From NCBI RefSeq assembly GCF_004664715.2, contig NC_051063.1, forward strand, positions 116,050,829 to 116,114,828: a stretch of 64,000 nt of DNA. Direction: 5' to 3'. This document shows positions 49,561 to 59,811 of this stretch, in pieces. The stretch comes from Peromyscus leucopus (lineage: Eukaryota > Chordata > Mammalia > Rodentia > Cricetidae). Numbering within the stretch: position 1 is the first letter of the stretch; every line of letters starts with the position of its first letter. The translations under genes and the position numbers were made by a program. The notes beneath the pieces were generated by a model that saw only the letters and a list, made by a program, of their open reading frames with translations, was not told the DNA's origin and searched no databases.

Positions 49561-49735
49561 CCAAACGAACACAGTTTGGGTCTGAACAAAACATTATTTT
49601 TGCCCCCAAAAGATGTTATAATGAAAACTTTGTGGAGATGGTTGAGTTAAAAGGCTTCTGGGCCTAAGTCCTTAGTGGGTTTAACTAGAATCTGTTTTGT
49701 TTCCACTGAGCATCTTTTTGAGGATTTTACTTTGC

Positions 49736-50572
49736 TTTTTTTTTTTTTTTAATTTAACATAATTTCTTTATTGATTCTTTGGGAATTTCACGTCATGCGC
49801 CCTAATTCCCCTCATTGGGTACTCCCAGTCCTCCTACATCTCCCCTCACTCCTGCAGCACCCACCCCCCAAAAAAATTAAAAAACATCAAATCAAACCAA
49901 ACCAAACCAGATAGACAAAAACAAAACAAACAAACAAACAAAAAGCCTCTTTCCTCCTCCATCTTTCCTGCTGCCACTCCAACACTTCTTCATTTGTTTT
50001 AGTGTCACTAGGAGCCACACTGTGCCACATAATATATATATTATGCTTCAAAGCCTCTGATTTCTGTTACACTATCAACACTAGATCCTCCTGGAAACTC
50101 CTCTGGGATATCCCGAGGTTGCCCCAGTCATGAGATCTTGCAGGTATCATTCCACAGTATCAGTCCCTTCGATATCTCCAGCAGGTCCTAGATGGATTAG
50201 GGTGGGCCAACCCAAGGCCTGGCTGTGGGCCTGGGTGCTAGCTGAGCTGATCAGTCCAGGCTACTGGGGCAAGGAACAGAACTAGCGTGCCCGTGCCCCC
50301 TCCCCCCATGCCCATACCATCAGGGTCAGTTCTTTTCCTGTGGAGGTGAGCGGGGCCATCTCTCTTGAGTACAGGGCCAGCTCTCTTACAGCAGTGTCCA
50401 GTGGGAGTGCAGGGCCAGTGAAATAGGGGACTGGCTATGGCCCTCTGATTTCATCATGCATGGTTCCTATGGCCCCGTGTGGTTACATAGGCCACAGACA
50501 TCAACACAGACCCCGGTTACAACTCTAACACAGACACAGATATGGCCCTTAGCAACAGCTCCGGCCCTTTGC
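49736..50572 (-). mobile_element. L1-associated 3' fragment, antisense
   Basis: Starts with 15 T (49736-49750), then 'ttattgattctttgggaatt' and the A/AAC-rich block shared with 18066-18650, then 'ctgatttctgttacactatc' and sequence to about 50565. Both ends are bordered by 'ctttgc' followed by T runs (49730 and 50567), consistent with a target duplication. Confidence 0.6.
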
Positions 50573-50632
50573 TTTTTTTTTTTTTTTTTTTTTTTTGTTG
50601 TTGTTTTTGTTTTTGTTTTTGTTTTAACATTT
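50573..50632. repeat. Poly(T) then (GTTTTT)n
   Basis: Twenty-four T followed by GTT/GTTTTT units. Confidence 0.95.
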
Positions 50633-51503
50633 TCTTCCAGCTTGGAAATGCTTCCTATTCTAGAATGTTAGTGAGGCTTACAAGGAAAGAGAGAAAGAAA
50701 TGGTTTCCTTCATAGCTGGTCAGTGGTAGGAGATGAGTAGAGAGCAGAAACATTCTCTCTATTCCTATTTCAGCTACAGTGTTCCTTTCTACATTTTTGA
50801 TGAAATTAAATTCATGGTACAATTTGTAAGGGAAGGAATGAGTCTGGATAAAACAGATGGAAATTGAGAAAAAAACTGAATAAATTGTCAAATCCATGGT
50901 TGGTGTTAGACAAATCAAGACAGAACACCCAGCATCAGTAAGTCTCATGGGAATGATGAGAGACAGATGTGTGTATAAATGGGGTACAGAGATGCTCTCC
51001 TTCCATCCACCACATCCAAGGAAACAACAGTACCTGGAGATGTATCAAAATGCTGAGGACCCCTTCCTATGAAACTGCCTCTTTACTCACTGCCTCTCAG
51101 TTCTGGAAAGGACATAGGGCTGTGAGAGCAAATAGAACTCTTTAAACCCTGGGTTCTTTTGTTTTGTGTGAGGAGCCATTAAAAAGCACTTTGCTGGAGT
51201 TCAATTTTCTCTCTGAAATCGGTGTATTGCTGGGGTGATGTGAGGAATGACAGAAATTGTTTCTTTTAGTAGTTGCTGAATGAATGGCACTCTCCTCCTT
51301 TCTGCTATATCCAAGTCATCATCTCTACTTCTTGTCAGTCATGATTTCCATTCGTTCTTTGAATGTGAGCACTATGGTTCCTCCAAGACATCCAGAACAC
51401 AATTTACTCTCTAATCTGTTATCAGATTGTTTGTACTCGTCCTCCAGCAGTGTGGTGCTGACTTTGTCTGCTTTTCCATTAACGTCCTTACCTCTCCAGT
51501 CAG

Positions 51504-51515
51504 CCCCGCCCCTCC
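51504..51515 (+). promoter_or_regulatory. GC box (Sp1/KLF-type motif)
   Basis: 'ccccgcccctcc' is a consensus-like GC box in a generally CpG-poor window. It lies about 600 bp upstream of the CTCF-type motif. Function is inferred only from the motif. Confidence 0.4.
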
Positions 51516-52104
51516 TCTCATCTCTAACTACAGCAACAGCTACTTGGCTATTCTTCTCCCCATTTCTCTTCCCTCGTGAATGGTCTGCACTTAGCCACCA
51601 CCTTAGACTTCCGGAAATTTTATTTTCATAGCAGATCATTTCATTTGAATCTATTTATTTCTTCATTTCAACAGTAGCCGTCTAATCGAGTTGTCCACTG
51701 GGTTCCCCCTTTGCTTATCTTCTCCTTGAGTTCATGCCTAATTTCTGTTGTAACAGCTTCAGTCTATGAGTTTCTGCTCAGTTTCCAGAACTTGTCAGGT
51801 GTGACTGTTCCTTAAATGTTATACAGATAAGTTCTGGTGCTCTTGGATACAGAGAACCTGGGTCTAAAAAAAAAAAATTAATAAACTCTTCCCAGCTCTG
51901 CAGCTGGTTGGTTGGGAGCTACCAGCTATCAGGTAGGGAGGAGAGCAGGACCTATTTTTACCTGATTCTGAAACCTGTTTTTGTTACACATTATTTTGTT
52001 CTTTTTAATGATCTGGTATCCACAACACTGGTGTATGGTCCTAGGGATGTTTAATTTGAACTGAGTGAATTTGGCCTCCTGCCGCGTGGCGATCATATGG
52101 CGAA

Positions 52105-52124
52105 GTAGACAGCAGGGGGCAGTG
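52105..52124 (+). promoter_or_regulatory. CTCF-type motif
   Basis: 'gacagcagggggcagtg' (52108-52124) matches the core of the CTCF consensus (CA..AG.GGGC.(G/C)) at all its strongest positions. It sits in non-repeat sequence with several CpGs close by (52082-52102). CTCF organises chromatin loops and insulators; occupancy here is unproven. Confidence 0.6.
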
Positions 52125-52160
52125 TCACTGCTTCCAATATGAAGAAGACAATAAAAGGGC

Positions 52161-52167
52161 TATAAAA
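52161..52167 (+). promoter_or_regulatory. TATA box-like motif
   Basis: 'tataaaa' in the context 'gggctataaaaccgc'. This GC-flanked form is typical of real TATA boxes, and it lies 37 bp after the CTCF-type motif. A start site would be expected near 52190. Confidence 0.35.
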
Positions 52168-52433
52168 CCGCAAAATAAAGAAGATGTGTTCCATGGTTTT
52201 GAAGAATTCATCCCAAGACAATATCACGTGTGTCCAAGGATGTTTTCATCAAGGATATTCTGGTTTAGAAAGGCAGTTCTCAGTGCTGGCAGGGATGCTG
52301 GGCTAAAAACCACATTCCCCCCTCTCCAGTTGCCGCTTGCCTTTATTTCATGCAACACCTCATATGGGTAAGCAAATCACAGCAGTTAAAGAGAGCTGTG
52401 CGACACTTATTTCTGCAAACACAGTGTGTTCAG

Positions 52434-52442
52434 CAGGTAAGT
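52434..52442 (+). other. Perfect-consensus 5' splice site
   Basis: 'caggtaagt' is an exact match to the mammalian donor consensus. With a start near 52190 it would close a first exon of about 245 bases. No downstream acceptor or transcript evidence can be checked here. Confidence 0.3.
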
Positions 52443-52974
52443 TTCCTGCTCAACCCACCTCTTCAATCTGTCCTGTAGAAAAAAAAAAAATGTGATTTGG
52501 GCTTAAGGATAAAATTGTTACCCAACTTCATTATACCATTCTCATTAAATCTGTTATTTCTGCATTGTTGCAAAGGAAGATATACAAATTAAGTGCCCAG
52601 TCCTTGCTGCCTTCTCTCATTTGCAGAGAAATTATTGAATTTTTCCCCCTTAGTAGGAAGATTACGTTGCCTAGGAATTTAAATTCTGGAAGATGGATTG
52701 AGGGGAGGGCAGGTCATGTATAGAATTCTGCTCCTTTTTGTTTTGCTTCTTTATTGTGGAAAGTCATTGGTTTTCATAAATATAAATTTCATTGTCAACT
52801 AATCCAAAAGCAATCACCAAAACTATAAATTACTTAAGCTGAGGGGAAAAAAATCTCATTCACTTGGATAGGCATTATATTTGCTCATAAACAATGTGTT
52901 TACATGAATGTGTAACTAGGCTGTGTCAATAGGCCCAACACATCCTAGTATAAGGGACACATTTGAAAGAAGAA

Positions 52975-52993
52975 ACACACACACACACAGAGG

Positions 52994-53061
<68 letters not shown>
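52975..53061. repeat. (CA)n then (AG)n microsatellite
   Basis: A short CA run (52975-52989), 'gaggggg', then about 67 bases of AG. Confidence 0.97.
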
Positions 53062-53066
<5 letters not shown>

Positions 53067-53454
53067 AATTCATAGCAGTGACTGAAAAAGTCTTTTAACT
53101 TGGGACTACAAAAATAAGAACAAGCAAGGATATTTTTTTAAAGAAATAAGACCTATGCTATGAATGAGAATGTTGAGTGTTGGTTTCACATCTCTGTGCA
53201 TCATGCTGAGGGCATGCACAGTGATTCTGCTCCTTTCTTCTCTACTACAACCTCTATTTTCTTTTCTAGGCCTTCCTTAAGAAGCTTGTGAAAACTTTTG
53301 CTTGGCTATAAGACTATCTTACCCTCATCTCATAAGGACTTTCTTCTAGGGCTTTTACACCATTGTTATCATTTACAATCTAATCTGGTATAAAACCAGT
53401 TTGGGAAACTTTTATTACAAAGAATCACCACTGATTATTCAATTACTCAAAGTA

Positions 53455-53625
53455 TATTCACTACTGTGAGATCTTGAGGAAGTGGTTGCCCTTCCTCAAG
53501 CCTAGTTTACCCATAAAGTAACAGTAGTTATGAGATTTTTCTGGCATTGTGAGAAATAAAGAAAATAATACCTGCCAAGTTCCTGATGTTAAGGAAAGTT
53601 CAAGATACTATAAACGATTATTCAA
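53455..53625 (-). repeat. MIR SINE, antisense
   Basis: 'gtgagatcttgaggaagtgg', 'caagcctagtttacccataa' and 'agaaaataatacctgccaag' follow reversed MIR. Confidence 0.6.
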
Positions 53626-54094
53626 AGTGTTATTGTATACCTTCTGTAGCATGCTAACCATTAAAACTATATCAGCTTTTCTAGTTCTAAGTGACTAAGA
53701 ACTGCAATATAATTTTCTCTATAAATTATTCCTCTTGATCCTCTCAGGTTTCTTCTAGCACCTGCATTTATCTTCTGAGTTTGTGGTATACTTCCTGTCA
53801 TTTCAATACTCAACCCATGTTCTTGCTGTTGATAGAAGACCAACATCAAACCTGTGAACTGTGAACTTATTCTATGCTGCCTTGATGCCCAATGTGCAAA
53901 GGACTAGCTGGTGTCTAGCAGGGAACATCAACTTCAGTAGAAATCAGATTCAACCAATCTTCCTTTCCTGCTATTGTTTCCTCTTTTCTATGAGTCAAAT
54001 GAATGGGCTTCGAACCTGTAGATTGCCTTGATTTTGAGAATCACTTTACCAGAGATTTGTACTAGCCAACTGCATTCTAACATTTATGAATAAT
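53626..54094. other. Unassigned sequence
   Basis: No gene or repeat recognised. Confidence 0.5.
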
Positions 54095-54420
54095 TTACTT
54101 ATTGGATGATTTATTAAGGCAACTCCATGTAGTTAAAAGGGAGGTTTATTTTGGGGTAACTTACAATAAGTAAAGGGATAGGTTACAGGATCTGGAAGAG
54201 GTGAAGTGCAGTTCAGCAGTGTTTTCTGGAGAGCTCTGTCTACATCCAGCATCTAGGATCACCAGGAACCAAGAGAACTGGTACATCTAGATCTGGGCTA
54301 ACATCTCGGCCCCGCCTCAAGGGCAGGTCATAGGTAGGCATGACAGTTACTGGAAACCTCATTGTGGGTAGTACCTGAAGTCAAAGCTGGAACAGCTACC
54401 CACTACATTTACTCACTATT
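54095..54420. mobile_element. Probable rodent LTR or medium-reiteration repeat
   Basis: 'gggaggtttattttggggta', 'acttacaataagtaaaggga' and 'ggccccgcctcaagggcagg' match a repeat I have seen often in rodent sequence, but I cannot name its family or orientation with confidence. Confidence 0.4.
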
Positions 54421-54907
54421 AAATGGCAGGCAAAATGATGTTAGATACAAGCTATATTAGTTTCCATCCTTAATATATAGTAAAAATGATCAAAATTTAA
54501 AGAACAATTAGAGTAGGATTTAATGATAAGACAGGAAGTCTGTCTGGTGGTTTCTATAGTTACATTCATGTTGTTCTTTCAGTCATTGTCATTTTCAGCT
54601 GTCAGCAGCAGAATTCTAGTATTAGATACCATTCCCATGGAAACTGAATTAACCTATTTTCTTAAGGAACATTTCAGTGATTTCCCATGTAATGGCTTTT
54701 TGAGGGATGCTCTTTGTGAGCTTCTCCTCTCTCCTAAGACAATAAATGTCTTGCTGACAGTAAAGTATAATTTACTTTCTACCCTCCACCCACCTTTCCT
54801 TTTTTTACCCCAGCAAGATGTTTTGAGTTTAAATACAGTTCTATTGTACTAAATTAAATTCATTTAATATTCACTATTTATTTTATATTTATAGAAATTT
54901 TATATGT
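54421..54907. other. Unassigned sequence
   Basis: Contains a 109-residue plus ORF (54523-54852) that is hydrophobic at its start but shows no recognised domain and lies in an ordinary AT-rich context. Confidence 0.4.
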
Positions 54908-55261
54908 TGTAGCTAGAGTTTTCTCCAGTCCTGCCCAGTACCATGGACCCTGCAACCACTTGTAAAATAATCACCCAGAAACTTATATTAATTAAACTGT
55001 TGGACTATTAGCTCAGGCCTACCACTCACTAGCTCTTACACTTAACTCAGCCCATTTCTGTTAATCTATATGTCACCATGTGTTCCGTGGCTTTACCTGT
55101 TGCCTTTACATGTTGCTCCCTGGACAGCAGGCTGGTGTCTCCTCCAGACTTCCACCTCCTAGCCTCTCTTTTCTGTTTGTCCTGCCTATCCTATACTTCC
55201 TGCCTGGCTACTGGCCAATCAGTGTTTTATTTATTCACAACATACAGGATATCCCACAGCA
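54908..55261 (-). mobile_element. Solo LTR-like element, family A copy 3
   Basis: Begins TGTAGCTAGAG and ends CCCACAGCA. It shares 'acttgtaaaataatcaccca', 'acttaactcagcccatttct' and 'ttcctgcctggctactggcc' with the other two copies (18693 reversed, 36717). 'tatgt' precedes it and recurs at 55264-55268, suggesting a 5-bp duplication. Confidence 0.65.
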
Positions 55262-55734
55262 GTATGTGACTGGGATGAACAAAGCTTGGGGGAACCAGGC
55301 CATCTAAATTCTGGAAACACTCTTATTATCCAGTAATAATTTCTTTGGTTACTGCAGCATGGTTGCTGCTGACAGGACATGCCATCCAGGGGAATTTTCA
55401 TTTTCAACATCATCTCCACATATCTCTGGGAGTAAAACCCTTTCCACCAGCTCCACAGAAACCAAATGGAAATTCTTCATTAAGTCAGGGAATTGTTTTA
55501 CTGGACTCTGGTAGCTGGAAGAACTGGATAAGAACATAAATTTAGGACTTTGAATTTTCCAGCTTCAATTATTTTTATTTTTCCAAGATCATTTCACTGA
55601 GCTAAAATGTTCCATGTCTTCAAAATACAGATATGTGTCTAAAATGGTGTGGTTGGGATTATATGATAGTCAAAATGTATAATTAGTGATGGCTTTTTTG
55701 TGATGAGCATAAAAATTGTTCCTCAAAGATAGAT
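55262..55734. other. Unassigned sequence
   Basis: No gene or repeat recognised. Overlapping short ORFs on both strands at 55345-55540 have no family resemblance. Confidence 0.45.
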
Positions 55735-55990
55735 ATCCACAGTCTAGTCCCTATTATATGTGACTACATTATCATCCATACATTCTATAGAGGAACCTTG
55801 TGGACGTGATTCATCTTGAGGCTCTTGAAAAGGAACTGAAATGTGGAGTTTACAGGCATACCAATCTGATCATCTGCCTTCTTACAAACAGATACCCTTC
55901 CCAGAACATGATGCAGAAAGAGAGCTGCTTCAGTGGAAAGCAGTTCAGATGGATGCCATGATGATGGCTTTAAACCTCATGGGAGAGATC
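55735..55990 (+). mobile_element. MaLR-like LTR remnant (tentative)
   Basis: 'agtctagtccctattatatg', 'cttgtggacgtgattcatct' and 'agaaagagagctgcttcagt' loosely follow MaLR-type LTR order, and the end ('gagccaagaaatataagtgg') is also compatible. Confidence 0.4.
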
Positions 55991-56074
55991 ATGAGCCAAG
56001 AAATATAAGTGGCCCATGGAAACTGAGAATGATAATGTACCCCTTTCCTCAATCTTCCAGATAAAAAACATATC

Positions 56075-56228
56075 CTTATTGCCTTAAATCCCAGCACTCA
56101 GGAGGCAGAGGCAGGCAGATTTCTGTGAGTTTGAGTCCAGCCTGGTCTACAAAGAGAGTTCAAGACAATCAGGACCACACAGAGAAACCCTGTCTTGAAA
56201 AACCAAAAACAACAACAACAACAAAATA
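56075..56228 (+). repeat. B1 SINE, slightly 5'-truncated
   Basis: 'aaatcccagcactcaggagg', 'gagtccagcctggtctacaa', 'cagagaaaccctgtcttgaa', then an (AAC)n tail. 'tatccttattg' before and 'tatacttattg' after it look like a diverged target duplication. Confidence 0.88.
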
Positions 56229-57254
56229 TACTTATTGATGTGTGATTTTAGCATAGTATGCCTACCCTAGACTATTGAAACCTAGGAAAGATTCTCTAAG
56301 AGTGCCGTTTTAAAGGAGTGACTTTGTAGTAATCTGGTATGGCAGAAGTATAAAAGTCACATGTCATTATTGTTATCCATCTTGGTGGTCAAACTTGAAA
56401 TGTTTTACTTACAATTCTGGATGATGGAGTTCATGCTGTTTTCTCCGCATTTCTTATATGCTGCTCTTCATAGACTACCATACAGCCTTATCTTTAGATT
56501 TATGACTGAAGGTCACATGTAAGTGAAATGCCATAACTAGGTGGACAATGGCTCCCAGTTAGCATCTAATAACACTACTTCATGTTGATTCTGCTCCTAG
56601 AAGAATATCGAGGTCACACATCATGATCGAGGGAAAAGGCTCCTCTAAATCAAGGTGGGACTCTTTGGGGGGAAACTCAGCAGTGAATTCCTTGAAACAC
56701 AAAGGATTAACAAAGGGAGAGGTGGAGCCACACACCAATGCCTTACCTAGTTTCGCATAACAACCTGGTGGGTAGCAGGAGAATTTATGCTCTGGCCTCC
56801 TTGCCACAGTGGGATTGGGCTGGCACAGCACTTCCTAAGAAAGGTAATCTCATTTGCACCTGGGTAACAGAGTAAGTGTAAAGTGTTCCTTAGGAAATAC
56901 TAAAAGAAATGGAAGCCAAAGTTCTTTCTCAACCACTGCTGTTTCAGTTCCTCTGACTAGATGGGCAGACAAGGGCTGTCAGATGCAGTCTAGGATCAGT
57001 CCTAGTGTCTGCCTAACATGAGGATAGAAAGTTGGGATACTATTAATTTGCTATTATGTATATTAGACAAAGAATGAATCTTAGAATAGCACAACAAAAA
57101 AGCATTAAAGTTTCCAATTTTGTATTAAAATTAAAATATTTCGTATCATATTTCCTTAACTTGGAAATACACAGTAATTTTCCCAATGAAAGAATATAAA
57201 TAATAAGGGTAAAATTTATTTTATATTTAGAATAAAAATTAACTATGTTGTAAT
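56229..57254. other. Largely unique sequence
   Basis: No repeat recognised. The minus ORF at 56580-56831 (83 residues, Cys/Pro-containing) could be chance; no family is recognised. Confidence 0.45.
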
Positions 57255-57291
57255 AGGGAGAGAGAGAGAGAGATATCAAGGAAGGGAGAGG

Positions 57292-57345
<54 letters not shown>
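57255..57345. repeat. (GA)n microsatellite, two blocks
   Basis: A GA block at 57255-57274, a short AT break, then GA/GGA to 57345. Confidence 0.97.
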
Positions 57346-57348
<3 letters not shown>

Positions 57349-57689
57349 GGAACCAAACCACATCTCCACATCTGCCTTCCTGAGGACCATGAAAAGTATC
57401 TTTCTTCATGAGCCTGAATGTTAGAAGACAGAGCAAGAGAAATAGCTGCCCTTGCTATGCTAAAGATTAGATTCCTGGAAGGATTTATGTCATGAAAAAT
57501 TATCAGAAGCTGCAAGGAAGGACCATTTTTGCAAGAGGGATTAGTTAAGCATTGTCAGAACTTCACTAGCTGGGTTTACAACTAGTCAAGCAGCCTGTCC
57601 CTACCTAAGGCCTTGAAGGTCAGGGAAACAGCTATTGCACTAAATTATCCTTAGGATAAAATTTTCAAATTCTGTACTCATGCTCTATG
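57346..57689. other. Unassigned sequence
   Basis: No gene or repeat recognised. Confidence 0.5.
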
Positions 57690-57830
57690 TCCAGAAAACA
57701 AGATAATATTTTTCACTTTTTTATGTATAAGGAGAGGCTCAAAGAAATGAGAAGGTTGTACCATGTCATTCTCTGAAGAGGTGGGCTTTGAACGGACACC
57801 TGAAGCTCAGCATGCTTCTTGTTGACATTT
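57690..57830 (+). repeat. MIR-like SINE (weak)
   Basis: 'atgtataaggagaggctcaa', 'agaaatgagaaggttgtacc' and 'gggctttgaacggacacctg' follow the second half of MIR loosely. Confidence 0.4.
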
Positions 57831-58477
57831 TACACCAGTGCTGGCAGATTGTCTCATACATCACTGCACTCTGTGCTGTCTTGAATAAATAAGAGATTAC
57901 ATGTGTCTGTCAATTACGAAGCAGGAGAAATAGGACCCCCCCCTTCATGACCAACAGTTTAACACTCATAAAGATAATTCCTGGGGATAAAATTAAAGTG
58001 AAATAAACCCATGGGTAATTTTTGATTAGGGAGTGTGCTAATGGGACAAATGGGGCATTCATCATTTCCTTTATGACAATCAGATGGTCAGAGGGTTTAC
58101 CAAGATCACTCTTTTTTTCCACTTGTCCATAAATAACATTCACAAGTTCTTGAAGTCAATGTGGCTTATGATTCAGACCCAGGAACATTTGGTACCAAGA
58201 TTTACCTTACCCCAGTGGACAACTAGGAGCAAAGCTGATTCTTACCCAGCTTGATGTTGCTCTGAGTTCTTCAATAGTCCCAAAGAATGTGTTACTTAAT
58301 TTTCTAGAAGCACATTAGTCCCAATTAGTTCTTATTATGTGAACTTCAGAGTGCCAACCTTTGGTTTGATATGTAGAAAATATTAAAAAAGTAACAGACA
58401 TGTCCTAACAAGATAGTTAATACTGGAGCATTTGTTGAAAAATATTAGCATTTCTAGTAAAATATATTTGGCCAAGA
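57831..58477. other. Unassigned sequence
   Basis: No gene or repeat recognised. Confidence 0.5.
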
Positions 58478-58612
58478 TATTCAACTTCTGTAAGCTTCAC
58501 ATCCTTATCTGTATACTGAGATCAATAATAGTTATTTGATTAAAATGTTGTTACAGTTAAAGGATAGAATGTATATCATAACAGTACTTAGAAGGTCACA
58601 GTGTGTCAAAAA
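58478..58612 (-). repeat. MIR SINE, antisense
   Basis: 'ttcaacttctgtaagcttca', 'catccttatctgtatactga' and 'gtacttagaaggtcacagtg' follow reversed MIR. Confidence 0.55.
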
Positions 58613-58693
58613 TATAATCTAAAATCAAAAGACATAAATTTTAAAACACAAACAAAACTTATATATGTATATTATTTCACATTTCTGATAGGA

Positions 58694-58732
58694 TGTATGT
58701 ATGTATATAGATAGATAGAGATATAGATAGAT
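58694..58732. repeat. ATGT/GATA simple repeat
   Basis: ATGT units run into TAGA/GATA units. Confidence 0.9.
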
Positions 58733-59026
58733 TGAAAAAATTCTTGCTAGCTCTACTGTTTGAATTAATATATAGCTGAAGGAAGATGACAGGTCATGAA
58801 TATATCTTAGAATTACATAGAACATTTTGAAGACAGACTTTAAAAAATATATGAATCAATTTTAGGTAAAAATAAAATAGAAATAAATGTAATTTAGTAA
58901 AAGAGAAAGAAAAGTGCTCATACTTCTGACTCTGAGAATCTTGTAGCTAATATTTTTATCTTATTATAAGGTTATCCTTGGTCCCACCAAGAGTATTAGT
59001 GATGCCACATTTCAGAAAAGTGTCCC

Positions 59027-59030
<4 letters not shown>

Positions 59031-59085
<55 letters not shown>

Positions 59086-59418
59086 TTTAAAATGGTGTTT
59101 TAATGGTTCAATGACTTTGTCTTTTGCTTTACAATATTCTAGGAACCGGGAATATATTAACCCTTCAGAGAATATAACAAACATAGACATTTGTACATGT
59201 TACAAGTTTCATACAAGCCAGAGCATATCCCATGTTCCATTCCAAAAAGCTAAATTCTGATGATTTGCTTAATTTACAAAAGAGTGACAATTAAAAATTT
59301 GAAAAGAAAAACTATTATTTCCAAATCTTTTCAGAATACTCACACCCACATTTGAAACAAATAGATTTAATAAATTTAGATTCAAGCATTCCATTTGTAA
59401 GAATCAAGAACTTAAATT
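59031..59418 (-). pseudogene. Probable processed mRNA retrocopy (3'UTR fragment)
   Basis: On the minus strand the block ends in 51 uninterrupted A (plus-strand T at 59031-59081). An ATTAAA polyadenylation signal lies about 17 bases before them (reverse of 'tttaat' near 59099). The remaining ~330 bp resemble a 3'UTR rather than any L1, SINE or LTR I know, and carry no coding frame. This fits an L1-mobilised, 5'-truncated mRNA copy. The source gene is not recognised, and no clear target duplication is visible on the right. Confidence 0.5.
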
Positions 59419-59811
59419 TATTTTAATTTTTTATATAAATATTTTTATTTTATAATTATTTAATTTTACATATCAGCCACGGATTCCCCTGTCCTCCATC
59501 CCCCCAACTCCCAGCCTTTCCCCCCAATCCACCCCCCATTCCCACCTCCTCCAAGGCAAGGTCTGCCCCGGGGATTCAGCCCAGCCTGGTAGATTCAGTT
59601 GAGGCAGGTCCAGTCCCCTGCTCCCTATACCAAGGCTGAGCAGAGTGTCCCTGCATAGGCCCTAGGTTCCAAAAAGCCAGCTCATGCACCAAGGACAGGT
59701 CCTGGTCGCACTGCCTGGGGGCCTTCTAAACAGTTCAAGCTCATCAACTGCCTCACTTATCCAGAGGGCCTGGTCCAGTTCTATGGGGGCTCCTCAGCTC
59801 TTGGTTCTTGT
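59419..59811 (-). mobile_element. L1 3'UTR, antisense
   Basis: 'catatcagccacggattccc', 'cccacctcctccaaggcaag', 'tcagttgaggcaggtccagt' and 'ggtccagttctatgggggct' follow a rodent L1 3'UTR in antisense. Its left part is shared with 1445-1560. Confidence 0.75.

Larger units (their letters stand above)
50633..52974. other. 2.3 kb of unique sequence with regulatory-type motifs
   Basis: I see no repeats here. The interval holds a GC box, a CTCF-type motif, a TATA box and a consensus splice donor (listed separately). The 115-residue plus ORF at 51284-51631 is low in complexity (Ser/Leu/Pro-rich) and mirrored by a 104-residue minus ORF, so neither is persuasive. Confidence 0.5.

Noticed and set aside
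51284..51639. 115-residue plus ORF mirrored by a 104-residue minus ORF
   Set aside because: Ser/Leu/Pro-rich, biased composition and an overlapping open frame on the other strand. No domain is seen. The GC box and CT-rich content explain the composition.
54523..54852. 109-residue ORF with a hydrophobic N-terminus resembling a signal peptide
   Set aside because: No downstream domain, no splice context and ordinary AT-rich intergenic composition. Hydrophobic starts are common in T-rich DNA.
59031..59081. Poly(T) as the tail of the antisense L1 at 59419
   Set aside because: About 340 bp of non-L1 sequence with its own polyadenylation signal separates the T run from the L1 3'UTR, so the tail belongs to that separate block.
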